A stretch of 64,000 bases of DNA, taken from Algoriphagus sp. GTDB lineage: Bacteria > Bacteroidota > Bacteroidia > Cytophagales > Cyclobacteriaceae. The stretch lies in contig NZ_JABXIN010000016.1 in NCBI RefSeq assembly GCF_013373065.1, positions 32,327 through 96,326 on the forward strand. The letters run 5' to 3'. A program made the translations under genes and the position numbers. Below the pieces are notes generated by a model, which searched no databases, was not told the DNA's origin, and saw only the letters and a program-made list of their open reading frames with translations. This document shows, in pieces, positions 26,837 through 36,419 of this stretch. Each line of letters opens with the position of its first letter. The stretch's first letter is position 1.

Positions 26837-28036
26837 ATGAAATATTCGAAAATCATTCCACTAGTAGCTATGCTTGGGCTACTCATGGTTCAGGCAAGTT
26901 GCCAACAAAAATCTGATAAACTCAGTGTAATCAAAACACCAAATTCTACCAATAAGCGGTCTATCAAAGACGCAAAAGCTGATGTAAAATTGGATAAAAT
27001 AAAGCTTCCTGAGGGCTTTAAAATTGATGTTTGGGCAGCGGACATTCCCAATGCTCGCTCATTGGCATTATCGGATAATGGAGTTGTCTTTGTAGGCAAC
27101 AGGCAGGAAAAAAATGTATACGCTGTGATTGACGAGGATGCAGATGGAAAAGCAGATAGTAAATTTATCCTTGCTGAAGGGCTTCGGATGCCAAATGGCG
27201 TTGCCTTTAAAGATGGTGATCTTTATGTAGCTGAGGTAAGTAGGATTCTTAAATTCCCAGATATCCTAAACAACCTAAATAATCCAACCTACGAGGTAAT
27301 TTATGATCAATACCCTACCGAGAGGCATCATGGTTGGAAATTCATAGCCTTTGGACCTGACGGTATGCTCTATGTGCCTGTGGGTGCCCCATGCAATATT
27401 TGTGAGTCAGAGGATGAAATTTTTGCTTCGATCACCCGAATTGATGTGAAAAGCCCAAATCCTAAACCAGAAGTTTATGCCCACGGTGTAAGAAATTCAG
27501 TTGGCTTTGACTGGCATCCTGAAACAGGCAACTTATGGTTTACTGACAATGGTAGAGACATGATGGGTGATGACATTCCTGATTGCGAACTCAACGAAGC
27601 TACTTCGGCTGGCCAACATTTTGGCTATCCTTATTGGCATGCAGGAGATGTAAAAGATCCTGAATTCGGAGATAAAGGAAAAGGACAAGATGCCTATGTA
27701 GCCCCGGCAGCAAAACTTGGGGCTCACGTTGCCCCATTGGGAATCAGATTCTATGAAGGAGGAATGTTTCCAGAATCTTATAAAAATCAGGCGATCATCG
27801 CAAAACATGGTTCTTGGAACCGAAGTAAGAAATCTGGATACGATGTTGTTATCGCTAAGTTCGATGACTCAGGAAAAGTAAGTGGAATCGAAACATTCGC
27901 TTCAGGCTGGCTCGATGATTCTTCTCAAGAGGTATGGGGAAGGCCGGTGGATGTTCAAGAGCTCCCTGATGGCAGTTTGTTGATTTCAGATGACGTAGCC
28001 AATTGTATATACAGAGTTACATACAATGGCAATTAA
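26837..28036 (+). CDS. Sorbosone/soluble-glucose-dehydrogenase-like beta-propeller lipoprotein
   Basis: 399 residues. MKYSKIIPLVAMLGLLMVQASC is a signal with a probable lipidated Cys22; the -3 residue is Q, which is atypical. The mature part has propeller motifs: LPEGFKIDVWAADIPNARSLAL, RHHGWKFIAFGPDGMLYV, ARGVRN-like HGVRNSVGFDWHP, and GRPVDVQELPDGSLLISDD near the end. These fit the PQQ-dependent sugar/sorbosone dehydrogenase family. Cofactor use cannot be verified here, and many relatives have no proven activity. Likely periplasmic and membrane-anchored. It stands alone, divergent from the ABC-F gene. Confidence 0.82.
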   Translation: MKYSKIIPLVAMLGLLMVQASCQQKSDKLSVIKTPNSTNKRSIKDAKADVKLDKIKLPEGFKIDVWAADIPNARSLALSDNGVVFVGNRQEKNVYAVIDEDADGKADSKFILAEGLRMPNGVAFKDGDLYVAEVSRILKFPDILNNLNNPTYEVIYDQYPTERHHGWKFIAFGPDGMLYVPVGAPCNICESEDEIFASITRIDVKSPNPKPEVYAHGVRNSVGFDWHPETGNLWFTDNGRDMMGDDIPDCELNEATSAGQHFGYPYWHAGDVKDPEFGDKGKGQDAYVAPAAKLGAHVAPLGIRFYEGGMFPESYKNQAIIAKHGSWNRSKKSGYDVVIAKFDDSGKVSGIETFASGWLDDSSQEVWGRPVDVQELPDGSLLISDDVANCIYRVTYNGN

Positions 28037-28068
28037 ATAATACAAGAAGGGATTCGTCTACTTGAAAT

Positions 28069-29463
28069 TTAGAAGCCGAGAGGTAGGAATTCTTTTGGAG
28101 ATTTTCCAACCTCTTCGATAACCGATATTTGGTTTGGTTCAAATTGATGAAAAAACTGCTTCAAAATAGCACCCGTTTCGGGATATATTGGAACAGTTTT
28201 TAAAGTAAACGAATCCTCTTTTTCATTTTCACTTTTAAACCCATAGCGTGTTAACATCCCTTTTTCAAAGACACAAATAGTACGCTCGCTTTCATTCCTT
28301 CCTTCCAATTCTATTCGAATGACACCTTTACTTTCCTTGATGCTACTTAAAAACTTTTCAACTTTTGAATTGTAACTTTTAGCAGAAATTGCCCCTTGAC
28401 AAGCTCCTTCGCAGGTTTCATCAAAAACATGGCTGCAAGGAACAGATCGCAATCCGGACAGACGAGCACAAAGCTCAAAACTATTCATCGCCTCTTTAAG
28501 GAAACTTCTTCCCTCCTCCTGTGAATAAAATGATTCGATAGCCTGCAGATTTTTTTTCAGGCGCGACAGTTGAAATCTTAAATATCCATTTCCGTCAACA
28601 TAGGAATAAAGACCCCACAAAGTTCTTGGCTTTTTTATCGCTTGGTTGTATTTGGGCCATAGTCGTTTAATTTCCAAAGTCTCCAAAAGTAAAGCCATGA
28701 ACTCACTTCCTGTTAATTCCCAACGGAGATCCGCTACAGTAGCTTTTAATTCTTGTTTATGTGGGAATTGAATGTTTCCTGAAAAATGAGATCGAAAACG
28801 CTCCTGAATATTGAGTGCTTTACCCACATAAATAACTTTCCCATGCGCATCAAGCATGTAATACACCCCACAAGCCTGAGGGATTTCAAAAAACTTGCTT
28901 GAAGGAAAATTTGGGGGAAGAAATCGAAGCGATTTTTTAGAACGAACCAATTCCCAAATAATCTCAGGCTTCATTTTGAGCATACGGTCGAATAGGATTG
29001 CAGTTGCTTTGGCATCACCCATAGCCCGGTGACGTGCTTCGATAGGAATATTTTGGGTCTCGCATATTCTTCCCAAGCTGTAAGATTTTAATCCAGGAAG
29101 AATTTTTCGAGCAAGGCGAACTGTACAAAGCTTTGAAGTCGATAACTCCTTCCCTACTGCCGAAAAAGCAGTTTTAAGGAACCCAAAATCAAAATTCACT
29201 TGATGAGCCACGAAAACGCGGTTCTCCAAAAGCTCCCAAATTTGTTCAGCTACATCTTCAAAAAAAGGTGCATGCTGAACCATCTCAGAATCAATCCCCG
29301 TCAAGCCGGTAATAAAAGTAGGAATTCCTTGCCTGGGGTTTAAAAGCGTTTCAAAAGTCTGAGTAATTTGATTTCCATCATGGATCAAAATAGCTATTTC
29401 TGTAATTCCTCCAGACCGGCTATCCCCTCCTGTGGTTTCTATATCAACGATGGCAAATTTCAT
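28069..29463 (-). CDS. DnaQ-type 3'-5' exonuclease fused to a UvrC-like GIY-YIG domain
   Basis: 464 residues from the ATG at 29463, which places FAIVDIETTG at the N terminus (D7, E9). Residues 1-170 are a DEDDh exonuclease: DIETTG, HQVNFDFGFL and HRAMGDAKAT with the catalytic H and D. Residues ~185-285 form a GIY-YIG nuclease: CGVYYMLDAHGKVIYVGKA...RFRSHF. Further on, PCSHVFDETCEGACQG resembles the cysteine cluster after the GIY-YIG domain of UvrC/Cho. This fusion is known in Actinobacteria and Bacteroidota and is thought to act in DNA repair. No UvrB-contact or HhH domain is evident. Confidence 0.9.
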   Translation of the reverse strand: MKFAIVDIETTGGDSRSGGITEIAILIHDGNQITQTFETLLNPRQGIPTFITGLTGIDSEMVQHAPFFEDVAEQIWELLENRVFVAHQVNFDFGFLKTAFSAVGKELSTSKLCTVRLARKILPGLKSYSLGRICETQNIPIEARHRAMGDAKATAILFDRMLKMKPEIIWELVRSKKSLRFLPPNFPSSKFFEIPQACGVYYMLDAHGKVIYVGKALNIQERFRSHFSGNIQFPHKQELKATVADLRWELTGSEFMALLLETLEIKRLWPKYNQAIKKPRTLWGLYSYVDGNGYLRFQLSRLKKNLQAIESFYSQEEGRSFLKEAMNSFELCARLSGLRSVPCSHVFDETCEGACQGAISAKSYNSKVEKFLSSIKESKGVIRIELEGRNESERTICVFEKGMLTRYGFKSENEKEDSFTLKTVPIYPETGAILKQFFHQFEPNQISVIEEVGKSPKEFLPLGF

Positions 29464-29521
29464 TACTAAACATAACCATTTAAGTAATGAAAGTGCACTG
29501 AATGACACAAAAGGTCACAAT

Positions 29522-31102
29522 CTAGCGTCGAGCGTAGGATAAAATAAGTTTCTCTGCACATCTTTCTCCATCCATAGCTGCAGAGACAATCCCTCCAGCA
29601 TACCCGGCACCTTCGCCACATGGGAAAAGACGTTTTAATTGAGGATGTTCAAAAGTTTCTCTGTCCCGAGGAATTCGAACAGGAGAAGAAGTTCTACTTT
29701 CGACGCCAATTAACTGAGCATCATTTGTAAGGTAACCCTTCATTTTTTTACCAAATGCTTGAAAAGCATCTTTCATTCGAGTTGCAATAAAGTCAGGCAA
29801 AACCTCTCGCATGTCTACTGAATTCAAACCCGGCTGATAAGATGTATCCAGAAGTCGATTACTCACTTTCCCCTGGACAAAATCCATCATTCGTTGAGCC
29901 GGAGCAACTTGTGTCATACCGCCTAATTCCCATGCTTTTTTTTCAATTTCAGCTTGAAAACACATGGCAGAAAGAGGCCCATATTTTTGATATTCAGGCA
30001 AATCCTCCAACTCCACAGCTACAACCATTCCCGAATTTGCAAATTTGCTATCCCTTCTGCTCGGACTCATGCCATTTACCACCAATTCCCCTGGAGCTGT
30101 TGCAGCCGGAACGATAAAACCTCCAGGACACATACAAAAACTGAACACCCCACGTTGTTTCCCTTTAAAATACGTTTGCTGAACAAGCGAATAGGAAGAG
30201 GCAGGAAGGTAAGGCCCTCGATCGATTTCACAGTGATACTGAATCCGGTCAATTAGATTTTGCGCATGCTCAATGCGAACTCCAAGAGCAAAAGGCTTGG
30301 GTTCAATTAAAACCTTTCTGGCATGAAGCAATTTAAAAATATCTCTAGCAGAATGACCGGTGGCTAAAATAACACCCAGTCCCTCAACTTTATCACCATG
30401 CTGAGTAATTACTCCTTTTAATTCCCCGTCCTGAATGATAAGGTCTTCAACTCTAGTTTCAAAATGAATTTTTCCACCGGCATTCAAAATTGTTTCACGA
30501 AGTCGGGTAACGACCTGCGGCAATTTATTGGTACCAATATGGGGATGCGAATCTACCAGAATTTCTTCTGTTGCACCATGATTCACTAAAATTTCAAGAA
30601 TTCTTCGAATATCTCCCCTTTTCTTTGAACGAGTGTAAAGCTTACCATCTGAATAGGTACCTGCACCGCCCTCACCAAAACAATAATTTGAATCTGGGTT
30701 GACGATGTGAGCCTTATTTATTGCAGCTAGATCTCTCCTTCTCGCACGTACATCTTTCCCACGCTCAAGTATTATAGGTTTAACCCCTAATTCAATGGCT
30801 CGCAATCCTGCAAATAAACCTGCAGGTCCTGCCCCTACAATAATTATGGGATTAGCATTTTTGACTGATTTGTAGTCATATGACTGTTCTATTCTTGAAC
30901 TTGGGTTTTCATTTAAAAAAATTTCGGCCTCCACATTTACTTTTACTTTTCTGCCTCGGGCATCAATAGATCGGCGGTTTTGCCTTACAAATGCATGAGA
31001 AGCTTCTTGAGAAAGCCCTGCTTTTTGAAGCACAGATTGTTTAAACAAATCTTGATCATAAGCCTCTGCAGGATCAAGCTGAAGGTTTAGAATTTTTTTC
31101 AT
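29522..31102 (-). CDS. NAD(P)/FAD-dependent oxidoreductase (COG2509 type)
   Basis: 526 residues from the ATG at 31102 (MKKILNLQL), the family start; the frame runs 20 codons further upstream. An N-terminal ~75-residue domain with RRSIDARGRKVKVNV is followed by the FAD-binding glycine motif GAGPAGLFAGL and LERG, then FGEGGAGTYSDGKL and, near the C terminus, LFPCGEGAGYAGGIVSAAMDG, which closes the FAD site. These are signatures of the uncharacterised COG2509 flavoproteins. Substrate and physiological role are unknown. It lies 58 bases upstream of the exonuclease fusion gene on the same strand and may share its transcript. Confidence 0.87.
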   Translation of the reverse strand: MKKILNLQLDPAEAYDQDLFKQSVLQKAGLSQEASHAFVRQNRRSIDARGRKVKVNVEAEIFLNENPSSRIEQSYDYKSVKNANPIIIVGAGPAGLFAGLRAIELGVKPIILERGKDVRARRRDLAAINKAHIVNPDSNYCFGEGGAGTYSDGKLYTRSKKRGDIRRILEILVNHGATEEILVDSHPHIGTNKLPQVVTRLRETILNAGGKIHFETRVEDLIIQDGELKGVITQHGDKVEGLGVILATGHSARDIFKLLHARKVLIEPKPFALGVRIEHAQNLIDRIQYHCEIDRGPYLPASSYSLVQQTYFKGKQRGVFSFCMCPGGFIVPAATAPGELVVNGMSPSRRDSKFANSGMVVAVELEDLPEYQKYGPLSAMCFQAEIEKKAWELGGMTQVAPAQRMMDFVQGKVSNRLLDTSYQPGLNSVDMREVLPDFIATRMKDAFQAFGKKMKGYLTNDAQLIGVESRTSSPVRIPRDRETFEHPQLKRLFPCGEGAGYAGGIVSAAMDGERCAEKLILSYARR

Positions 31103-31170
31103 GGTAAGGGTTCTATCCTCAAAACTTTGCAAAAGTATCGATAATTCATTTCTTAGAATCAAGACGAAAA

Positions 31171-31204
31171 TAAAAAAGCCGCATGTTTACACGCGGCTAA
31201 AAAT
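31171..31204 (-). terminator. Rho-independent terminator of the glycan cluster
   Basis: Stem AGCCGC / GCGGCT with a ten-base loop and T-runs on both sides, 20 bases after the last gene of the minus-strand glycan cluster and before the oxidoreductase. Confidence 0.8.
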
Positions 31205-31223
31205 TGAAATTTAAATCAGATTA

Positions 31224-33134
31224 TCAATTCATTCGATCCAATACTTCGAATCGAGAGGAGTTCGAAATAAATTCAGGAACGATCGTTTTTAAATGACCTA
31301 CCAAATCATTTTCAGAATTTTTCAAAATCAAGTTCTGGAATATTTCAACTTGTCCATCAATCTTATGATAGGCAGATGGTAATACTTGGGCGATCTTGAT
31401 CTTAGGATGGTGAGTAATCTTAACAGTCTCGAAATCATTCAAAAGCTCCTCATACAATTTTTCACCCTCTCGAAGCCCTGAAAATACAATTTTTATTTCC
31501 TCTTCTTCTTTCTTACCTGATAGCTGAATCATCTTTTTAGCCAGGTCAAGAATTTTTACCGGTTCCCCCATATCGAAAACGTAAATCTCCCCACCATTTC
31601 CCATTACGGCAGCCTCCAAAACCAGCTGGCATGCTTCAGGAATGGTCATGAAAAACCGTGTAATCTCTGGGTGGGTCACCGTGATAGGTCCGCCATGAAG
31701 AATCTGTTTTTTGAATAATGGAATTACTGAACCATTGGAGCCCAAAACGTTACCAAAACGAGTCGTAATAAATTTAGTATGGTATTTTTTATGATTTACC
31801 TCTAAATATTCATTTAATGCCTGAACGTACATTTCTGCCGCTCGTTTGCTGGCTCCCATGACATTTGTCGGATTTACGGCTTTATCAGTGGAGACAAATA
31901 CAAACTTGTCTACCTGAGCTAGCACGGATAAATCTGCTAATATTTTCGTCCCAATAACATTCGACTGAATAGCCTCTTCTGGATAGTTTTCCATCATAGG
32001 TACATGTTTGTAAGCAGCCGCATGGAAAACAACCTGGGGTTTGAAAGATTTAAAAACCTCTTTCATCTTCCGCTTATTCCGCACATCTCCCAAAACAATT
32101 TTTATAGGACAAGTCGAATAATATTCTTTGAATTCATTTTCAATATCATACAACGCAGATTCAGCTATATCCAACATTATCAGAAGTTTAGGCTGATAAT
32201 GAGAAATTTGCCTACATAATTCACTACCAATCGAACCAGCTGCACCTGTAACCAAAACAACTTTCCCTATTAGGTCCTCATGAATTTGAGGATTATCCAA
32301 AATAATTGGTTCTCTGGACAATAGGTCTTCGATTTTGATTTCGCGAATAGCACCCACGGTCAATCCTCCATTAATCCATTGATCTACTGGAGGTACAATC
32401 GAAACAGAAATTCTGAGTTTCAAACATTCGTCAATGATTTCCCGCTTCCTTATAACATCTAAATCTCTTACCGCAATGATTAACTCAGTAATGCCATACT
32501 GTTCTTTAAGTTTAGCGAGGTGTTTTATTCCATGAAAAATTCGAATTCCAGCTATATTCTTTCCCTCCTTTTTTGGATCATCATCAAGGAAGGCAATTGT
32601 ATTAAAATTACTATTGCTGTCTCGTTTAATGGCTTCTTGGGCAATTAACCCTGACTCTCCTGCACCAAAAATTACCCCATTTTTTTGAGATCGACTGATA
32701 AAGCCATTTTTAAGATAAACAAATAGTTCTTTTACCAATAATCTGTAAAAAATCAACATGAAAAGCGAGGAAAGGCTCGCAATAATCAAGACTGATGTGG
32801 GTAATAAAAATCGATCATTTAGGAAATTCCCATGAAAAAAATTCAGGAAAAGAAACAATACAAAGTTTATGAAGACCGTTTTGAAAATATTAGATCCATC
32901 TTTAAAACCGGTATGACGAACAATTCCCTCATAACTTCGGGTATTTTGCATAACCAACAAGCCTCCAATCATAAATGTGAAACTACCGGCTACCGCATCA
33001 TTTTCTTCAATTAGTGCCAACTCAAAATTGAACCGAACTAAATACCCAAATAAGGCACAGTGAAAAAGAATTAATGAATCAAGTGTGGCTATGATCCATC
33101 GAGGTAGGATTTTTAACCTTGCTAAAAAAGTCAT
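31224..33134 (-). CDS. Membrane-bound NDP-sugar 4,6-dehydratase (PglF/WbpM/FlaA1-like)
   Basis: 636 residues. Four hydrophobic segments in the first ~140 residues are followed by a CoA-binding-like Rossmann domain (VIFGAGESGLIAQEA) and a C-terminal short-chain dehydrogenase/reductase domain with GAAGSIGSELCRQI as its NAD motif. STDKAVNPTNVMGASK shows MxxxK in place of YxxxK, a recognised feature of this dehydratase group, which makes UDP-4-keto-6-deoxy sugars from UDP-GlcNAc. It is the last gene of the cluster. With the aminotransferase next door, a diamino-trideoxy or similar sugar is the likely product (inference). Confidence 0.9.
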   Translation of the reverse strand: MTFLARLKILPRWIIATLDSLILFHCALFGYLVRFNFELALIEENDAVAGSFTFMIGGLLVMQNTRSYEGIVRHTGFKDGSNIFKTVFINFVLFLFLNFFHGNFLNDRFLLPTSVLIIASLSSLFMLIFYRLLVKELFVYLKNGFISRSQKNGVIFGAGESGLIAQEAIKRDSNSNFNTIAFLDDDPKKEGKNIAGIRIFHGIKHLAKLKEQYGITELIIAVRDLDVIRKREIIDECLKLRISVSIVPPVDQWINGGLTVGAIREIKIEDLLSREPIILDNPQIHEDLIGKVVLVTGAAGSIGSELCRQISHYQPKLLIMLDIAESALYDIENEFKEYYSTCPIKIVLGDVRNKRKMKEVFKSFKPQVVFHAAAYKHVPMMENYPEEAIQSNVIGTKILADLSVLAQVDKFVFVSTDKAVNPTNVMGASKRAAEMYVQALNEYLEVNHKKYHTKFITTRFGNVLGSNGSVIPLFKKQILHGGPITVTHPEITRFFMTIPEACQLVLEAAVMGNGGEIYVFDMGEPVKILDLAKKMIQLSGKKEEEEIKIVFSGLREGEKLYEELLNDFETVKITHHPKIKIAQVLPSAYHKIDGQVEIFQNLILKNSENDLVGHLKTIVPEFISNSSRFEVLDRMN

Positions 33135-33332
33135 AGTAAATTTTTCTTCAAATGGGTTGATTTACAAATTGATGAATCAAATAAAATCATGGCAAAATAA
33201 TGCATTTTATGCATTAGTACAAAATAAACTTAGGCTTCTTCTTAAAGAATCCAATTTTATTTTGCATTTTTTTTATATGGTTCAAATATTTATGGACTTA
33301 GAGCAATTTTTAGTAAACAAAATAAGATAAGC

Positions 33333-33989
33333 TTATTTTTCAATTAAGATATGCTTATGACTTACTCCTGAAAAATCATTATTCAAGCTTCCCTTAAACT
33401 TCCCCATACTCACGTGACCTTGTTGGGAAACCCCTTTCCCTCTCAACACATTAAAAAATGTAATAAATAGAATTTTCAAATCCAGCCAAAAATTTAGATT
33501 CTCGACATACCATACATCAAACTCAAATTTCTCCTCCCAAGAAATTGTATTACGGCCATTTATTTGAGCCCAACCCGTTACCCCTGGCAAGACATTATGT
33601 CTTTTTATTTGTCTTGAATCGTACAATGGTAAATATTCCACTAAAAGCGGCCTAGGTCCAACCAAACTCATATCACCCTTCAATACATTGATTAATTGAG
33701 GGATTTCATCCAAGGAGGTTTTTCTTATCAATCTCCCTAAAAAAGTTACTCTTAGATGATCCGGTAAAGATTCTCCATTATTATCAACCTTTTCGGACAT
33801 CGTCTTGAATTTCAGAATTTTAAATATTTTTCCATTTTTCCCGGGGCGTTCTTGTTTAAAAAAAGGTTTCCCTTTATGCTCAATTCCGAGAATGACATAC
33901 AACAACAAGAAAAAAGGAAGAAGAATAATCAGCATGGTGCCTGCAAGAAAAATATCAAGGCCCCGTTTTAATGAACGCTGATAGCTCAC
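33333..33989 (-). CDS. Initiating sugar-1-phosphate transferase (PglC/WcaJ family)
   Basis: 218 residues. One N-terminal hydrophobic segment (GTMLIILLPFFLLLYVIL), then the catalytic domain with KFKTM, KTSLDEIPQL and GDMSLVGPRPLL, the conserved motifs of monotopic phosphoglycosyl transferases. It joins a sugar-1-phosphate to undecaprenyl phosphate at the inner face of the membrane. The short form without extra membrane helices is like PglC. Its start is 3 bases after the aminotransferase stop. A 198-base AT-rich gap, with one small inverted repeat at 33199-33215, separates it from the dehydratase gene. Confidence 0.9.
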   Translation of the reverse strand: MSYQRSLKRGLDIFLAGTMLIILLPFFLLLYVILGIEHKGKPFFKQERPGKNGKIFKILKFKTMSEKVDNNGESLPDHLRVTFLGRLIRKTSLDEIPQLINVLKGDMSLVGPRPLLVEYLPLYDSRQIKRHNVLPGVTGWAQINGRNTISWEEKFEFDVWYVENLNFWLDLKILFITFFNVLRGKGVSQQGHVSMGKFKGSLNNDFSGVSHKHILIEK

Positions 33990-33992
33990 TTT

Positions 33993-35129
33993 TTAAAATG
34001 TTTTCGCTAACTCTTTGTAAACAATTTCAACGATTCGCTCTTGATCGTCATAAGTAAGATCTGAAGAGCTAGGAAGACAGATTCCTTTCTGAAATAAAGA
34101 TTGAGAAACTGTCCCTCCGAAAAACTGAATCTCCCTATACACAGGTTGTAGATGAAGCGGTTTCCACAAAAATCTGGATTCTATCCCATTTTTCATGAAA
34201 GAAACACGCAGTTGATCATTGGAGAAACCTGTAATTTGATCATCAATCAAAATAGCTGTTAACCAAAAATTAGACCTAGACTCAGCTAATTCATTTTGAA
34301 AAGAAACACCTGGAAGGTTCGAAAAAAGTTCTCTGTATGTTGAATTAATCTGTCGCCTTTTTGCGATAAAACCTTCGAGTTGTTCCAATTGGGCCAATCC
34401 AATAGCAGCACTCAGGTTATTCATTTTGTAGTTATAACCTATTTCAAGATGCTGATAATAAGGAAGATCTTCCCTAGCTTGTGTAGAAAGATATTTTGCT
34501 TTTTGAATAACCGCAGTACTATTTGAAACCAATGCTCCACCACCACCTGCAGAAAGAATTTTATTTCCATTAAATGAAAATATTCCGATTTCTGCTAAAG
34601 ACCCGCATAATTGATCATTATACTCACTTCCCACAGCTTCTGCAGCATCTTCAAGTACAGGAATTTGATATTTTTTAGCAATTGCCAGGATTTCATTCAT
34701 CTTGGCTGGCATTCCAAAAAGATGAACTAGGACAATTGCTTTAGGTTTTTTTCCATTGGCAAGGCGATTTAAAATCGCATCTTCCAGCAATTCCGGGGAA
34801 ATATTCCAGGTATCTTTTTCACTATCAATAAAAATGGGCTTTGCGCCTAAATAAATTACTGGATTTGCGGAAGCACAAAATGTAAATGATTGACAAAGCA
34901 CTTCATCACCTTTCCCCACTCCCAACAGGACTAAAGCAAGATGTAAAGCACTTGTTCCAGAATTTAAAGCTACGATTTGATGGGTTTTTAATCTTTTGTT
35001 GAATTTCTCTTCAAATCGATCTATAAACTCTCCGCTGGTTGCCAACATTCCAGATTGAATTGCCTGACGTGTATAGGCTAATTCATTACCATTAAACGTT
35101 GGAAAAGAAAGTTTAAAATTAAAAGACAT
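33993..35129 (-). CDS. DegT/DnrJ/EryC1-family PLP sugar aminotransferase (PglE-like)
   Basis: 378 residues from the ATG at 35129 (MSFNFKLSFPTFNGNE); 19 upstream codons in the same frame are not family-like. LNSGTSALHLAL and the FSFNGNKILSAGGGGALV segment, with the PLP-binding lysine, define the family. SEYNDQLCGSLAEIG also fits. It transfers an amino group to a 4-keto sugar nucleotide, which matches the dehydratase encoded two genes downstream. No acetyltransferase (PglD-like) gene is in the cluster. Cytoplasmic. Confidence 0.9.
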   Translation of the reverse strand: MSFNFKLSFPTFNGNELAYTRQAIQSGMLATSGEFIDRFEEKFNKRLKTHQIVALNSGTSALHLALVLLGVGKGDEVLCQSFTFCASANPVIYLGAKPIFIDSEKDTWNISPELLEDAILNRLANGKKPKAIVLVHLFGMPAKMNEILAIAKKYQIPVLEDAAEAVGSEYNDQLCGSLAEIGIFSFNGNKILSAGGGGALVSNSTAVIQKAKYLSTQAREDLPYYQHLEIGYNYKMNNLSAAIGLAQLEQLEGFIAKRRQINSTYRELFSNLPGVSFQNELAESRSNFWLTAILIDDQITGFSNDQLRVSFMKNGIESRFLWKPLHLQPVYREIQFFGGTVSQSLFQKGICLPSSSDLTYDDQERIVEIVYKELAKTF

Positions 35130-35221
35130 TATGTCGATGATGGCAAATTCGATAAGTAAGCTAACAAAAACCCAACCAAAATTCAAACTAGAGATGTAAG
35201 GCTTAATGTCATTAGCTCTTC

Positions 35222-36388
35222 CTAATTATAATTTATGGTGTTATTTTGAAAATCTTTAGGATCAATTTTAACACCTTTTTCATTTCCCCCTTTTTTGGTT
35301 TCATTTTTTGATAATTCCAAAATTCGAGGCTCAGTGGCTACTTTCTTTTTCACATATCGAACAGCTATTCGATCCAATCGATACCCTAGTAGCAACACAA
35401 TAGCTGATATTATTGGGAGCACTATATGATCAGAATAATTCTTCAGGCTGAATGCAACTCCTATTACCACAAGTTGGACGCCAACAAGAATCAATGTAAC
35501 TGAATCATGTCGAAGCCCCATTCTTAAAAGGAAATGATGAACATGACTTTTATCCGGAGTCATCGGACCTTGACCTCTTCGAATCCTTCTAGTGAATACC
35601 CTCGCCATATCATAAAGAGGGAATATCATAAATGCTATTCCAGTTGAAAAGGTAGGTTCAACTCGGAGGGTAGAATTTTCAGGTAGAGCTGCATTGTATT
35701 CCATAAATGCTATTACCAAAACGCCGAGTGTAAATCCTAAAGTTAATGACCCAGTATCCCCCATGAAAATTTTTGCAGGATGCCAATTAAATATTAGAAA
35801 GGCTAATGTCCCACCAAAAAAGCTAAGTGACAAAACAGCAAAACTGTTTAGACCTTGGAACCAAAACCAAGCCCCCAATAATCCTGAAACAAGCAATCCT
35901 GTTGTTCCGGCAAGTCCATCCAATCCATCAATTAAATTGAATGCATTTGTCAAAACCAGTAAAACAAAGGCAGAAAAGGTGTAAGAGAAAAATAAATTTA
36001 ATTCTCCGATTCCCAAAAACCCATGAAAATCCCGTATTCGAACATCCCCCATCACAATAACCAAAACAACGGCTACCAGTTGCCCAAGTAACTTATGTGA
36101 GGCTTTTAGCTCAACAAGATCATCCCTCAGACCAACGAAGAAAATCAACGAAATCGCACCTAACAAATACCTAATATCGGGAAGGGGAAATTGCCAACCC
36201 CAAATTGCGATTGTAACTGCGGCTGCCACAAAAAAACCGATTCCCCCCATCGAAGGAATAAATTTTTTATGAATTTTACGCCCCCCTGGGTGATCTCCAA
36301 TTCTAGCCTTCCGTAATAGTTTAATCACGACAGGCATCACCAAAAAACCGACTGAGAATGAAGTCAAGAGTACAAATAAAAATAACAT
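35222..36388 (-). CDS. Polyprenyl-phosphate HexNAc-1-phosphate transferase (WecA/TagO, MraY superfamily)
   Basis: 388 residues with about ten membrane segments. Motifs of the family are present: GDHPGGRKIHKKFIPSMGG, GLRDDLVEL, NAFNLIDGLDGLAG, FMGDTGSL and PDKSHVHHFLL. It uses UDP-GlcNAc (or similar) and undecaprenyl phosphate to start a glycan on the cytoplasmic membrane face. It is the first gene of the four-gene minus-strand cluster, which therefore encodes two different types of initiating transferase. The C-terminal tail is charged and lysine-rich. Confidence 0.92.
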   Translation of the reverse strand: MLFLFVLLTSFSVGFLVMPVVIKLLRKARIGDHPGGRKIHKKFIPSMGGIGFFVAAAVTIAIWGWQFPLPDIRYLLGAISLIFFVGLRDDLVELKASHKLLGQLVAVVLVIVMGDVRIRDFHGFLGIGELNLFFSYTFSAFVLLVLTNAFNLIDGLDGLAGTTGLLVSGLLGAWFWFQGLNSFAVLSLSFFGGTLAFLIFNWHPAKIFMGDTGSLTLGFTLGVLVIAFMEYNAALPENSTLRVEPTFSTGIAFMIFPLYDMARVFTRRIRRGQGPMTPDKSHVHHFLLRMGLRHDSVTLILVGVQLVVIGVAFSLKNYSDHIVLPIISAIVLLLGYRLDRIAVRYVKKKVATEPRILELSKNETKKGGNEKGVKIDPKDFQNNTINYN

Positions 36389-36411
36389 ATCAACACGAAT
36401 CTTAGACCAAT

Positions 36412-36419
36412 CAAAAATA
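36412..36419 (-). promoter_or_regulatory. -7 element of the glycan cluster promoter
   Basis: On the minus strand TATTTTTG fits TAnnTTTG, 24 bases before the ATG at 36388. A TTG at the right distance is not obvious. The surrounding 282-base gap is very AT-rich. Confidence 0.4.

Noticed and set aside
33199..33215. Inverted repeat AATGCA/TGCATT in the glycan cluster gap
   Set aside because: Six-base arms in very AT-rich DNA are easily due to chance, and there is no T-run or neighbouring promoter to support a role.
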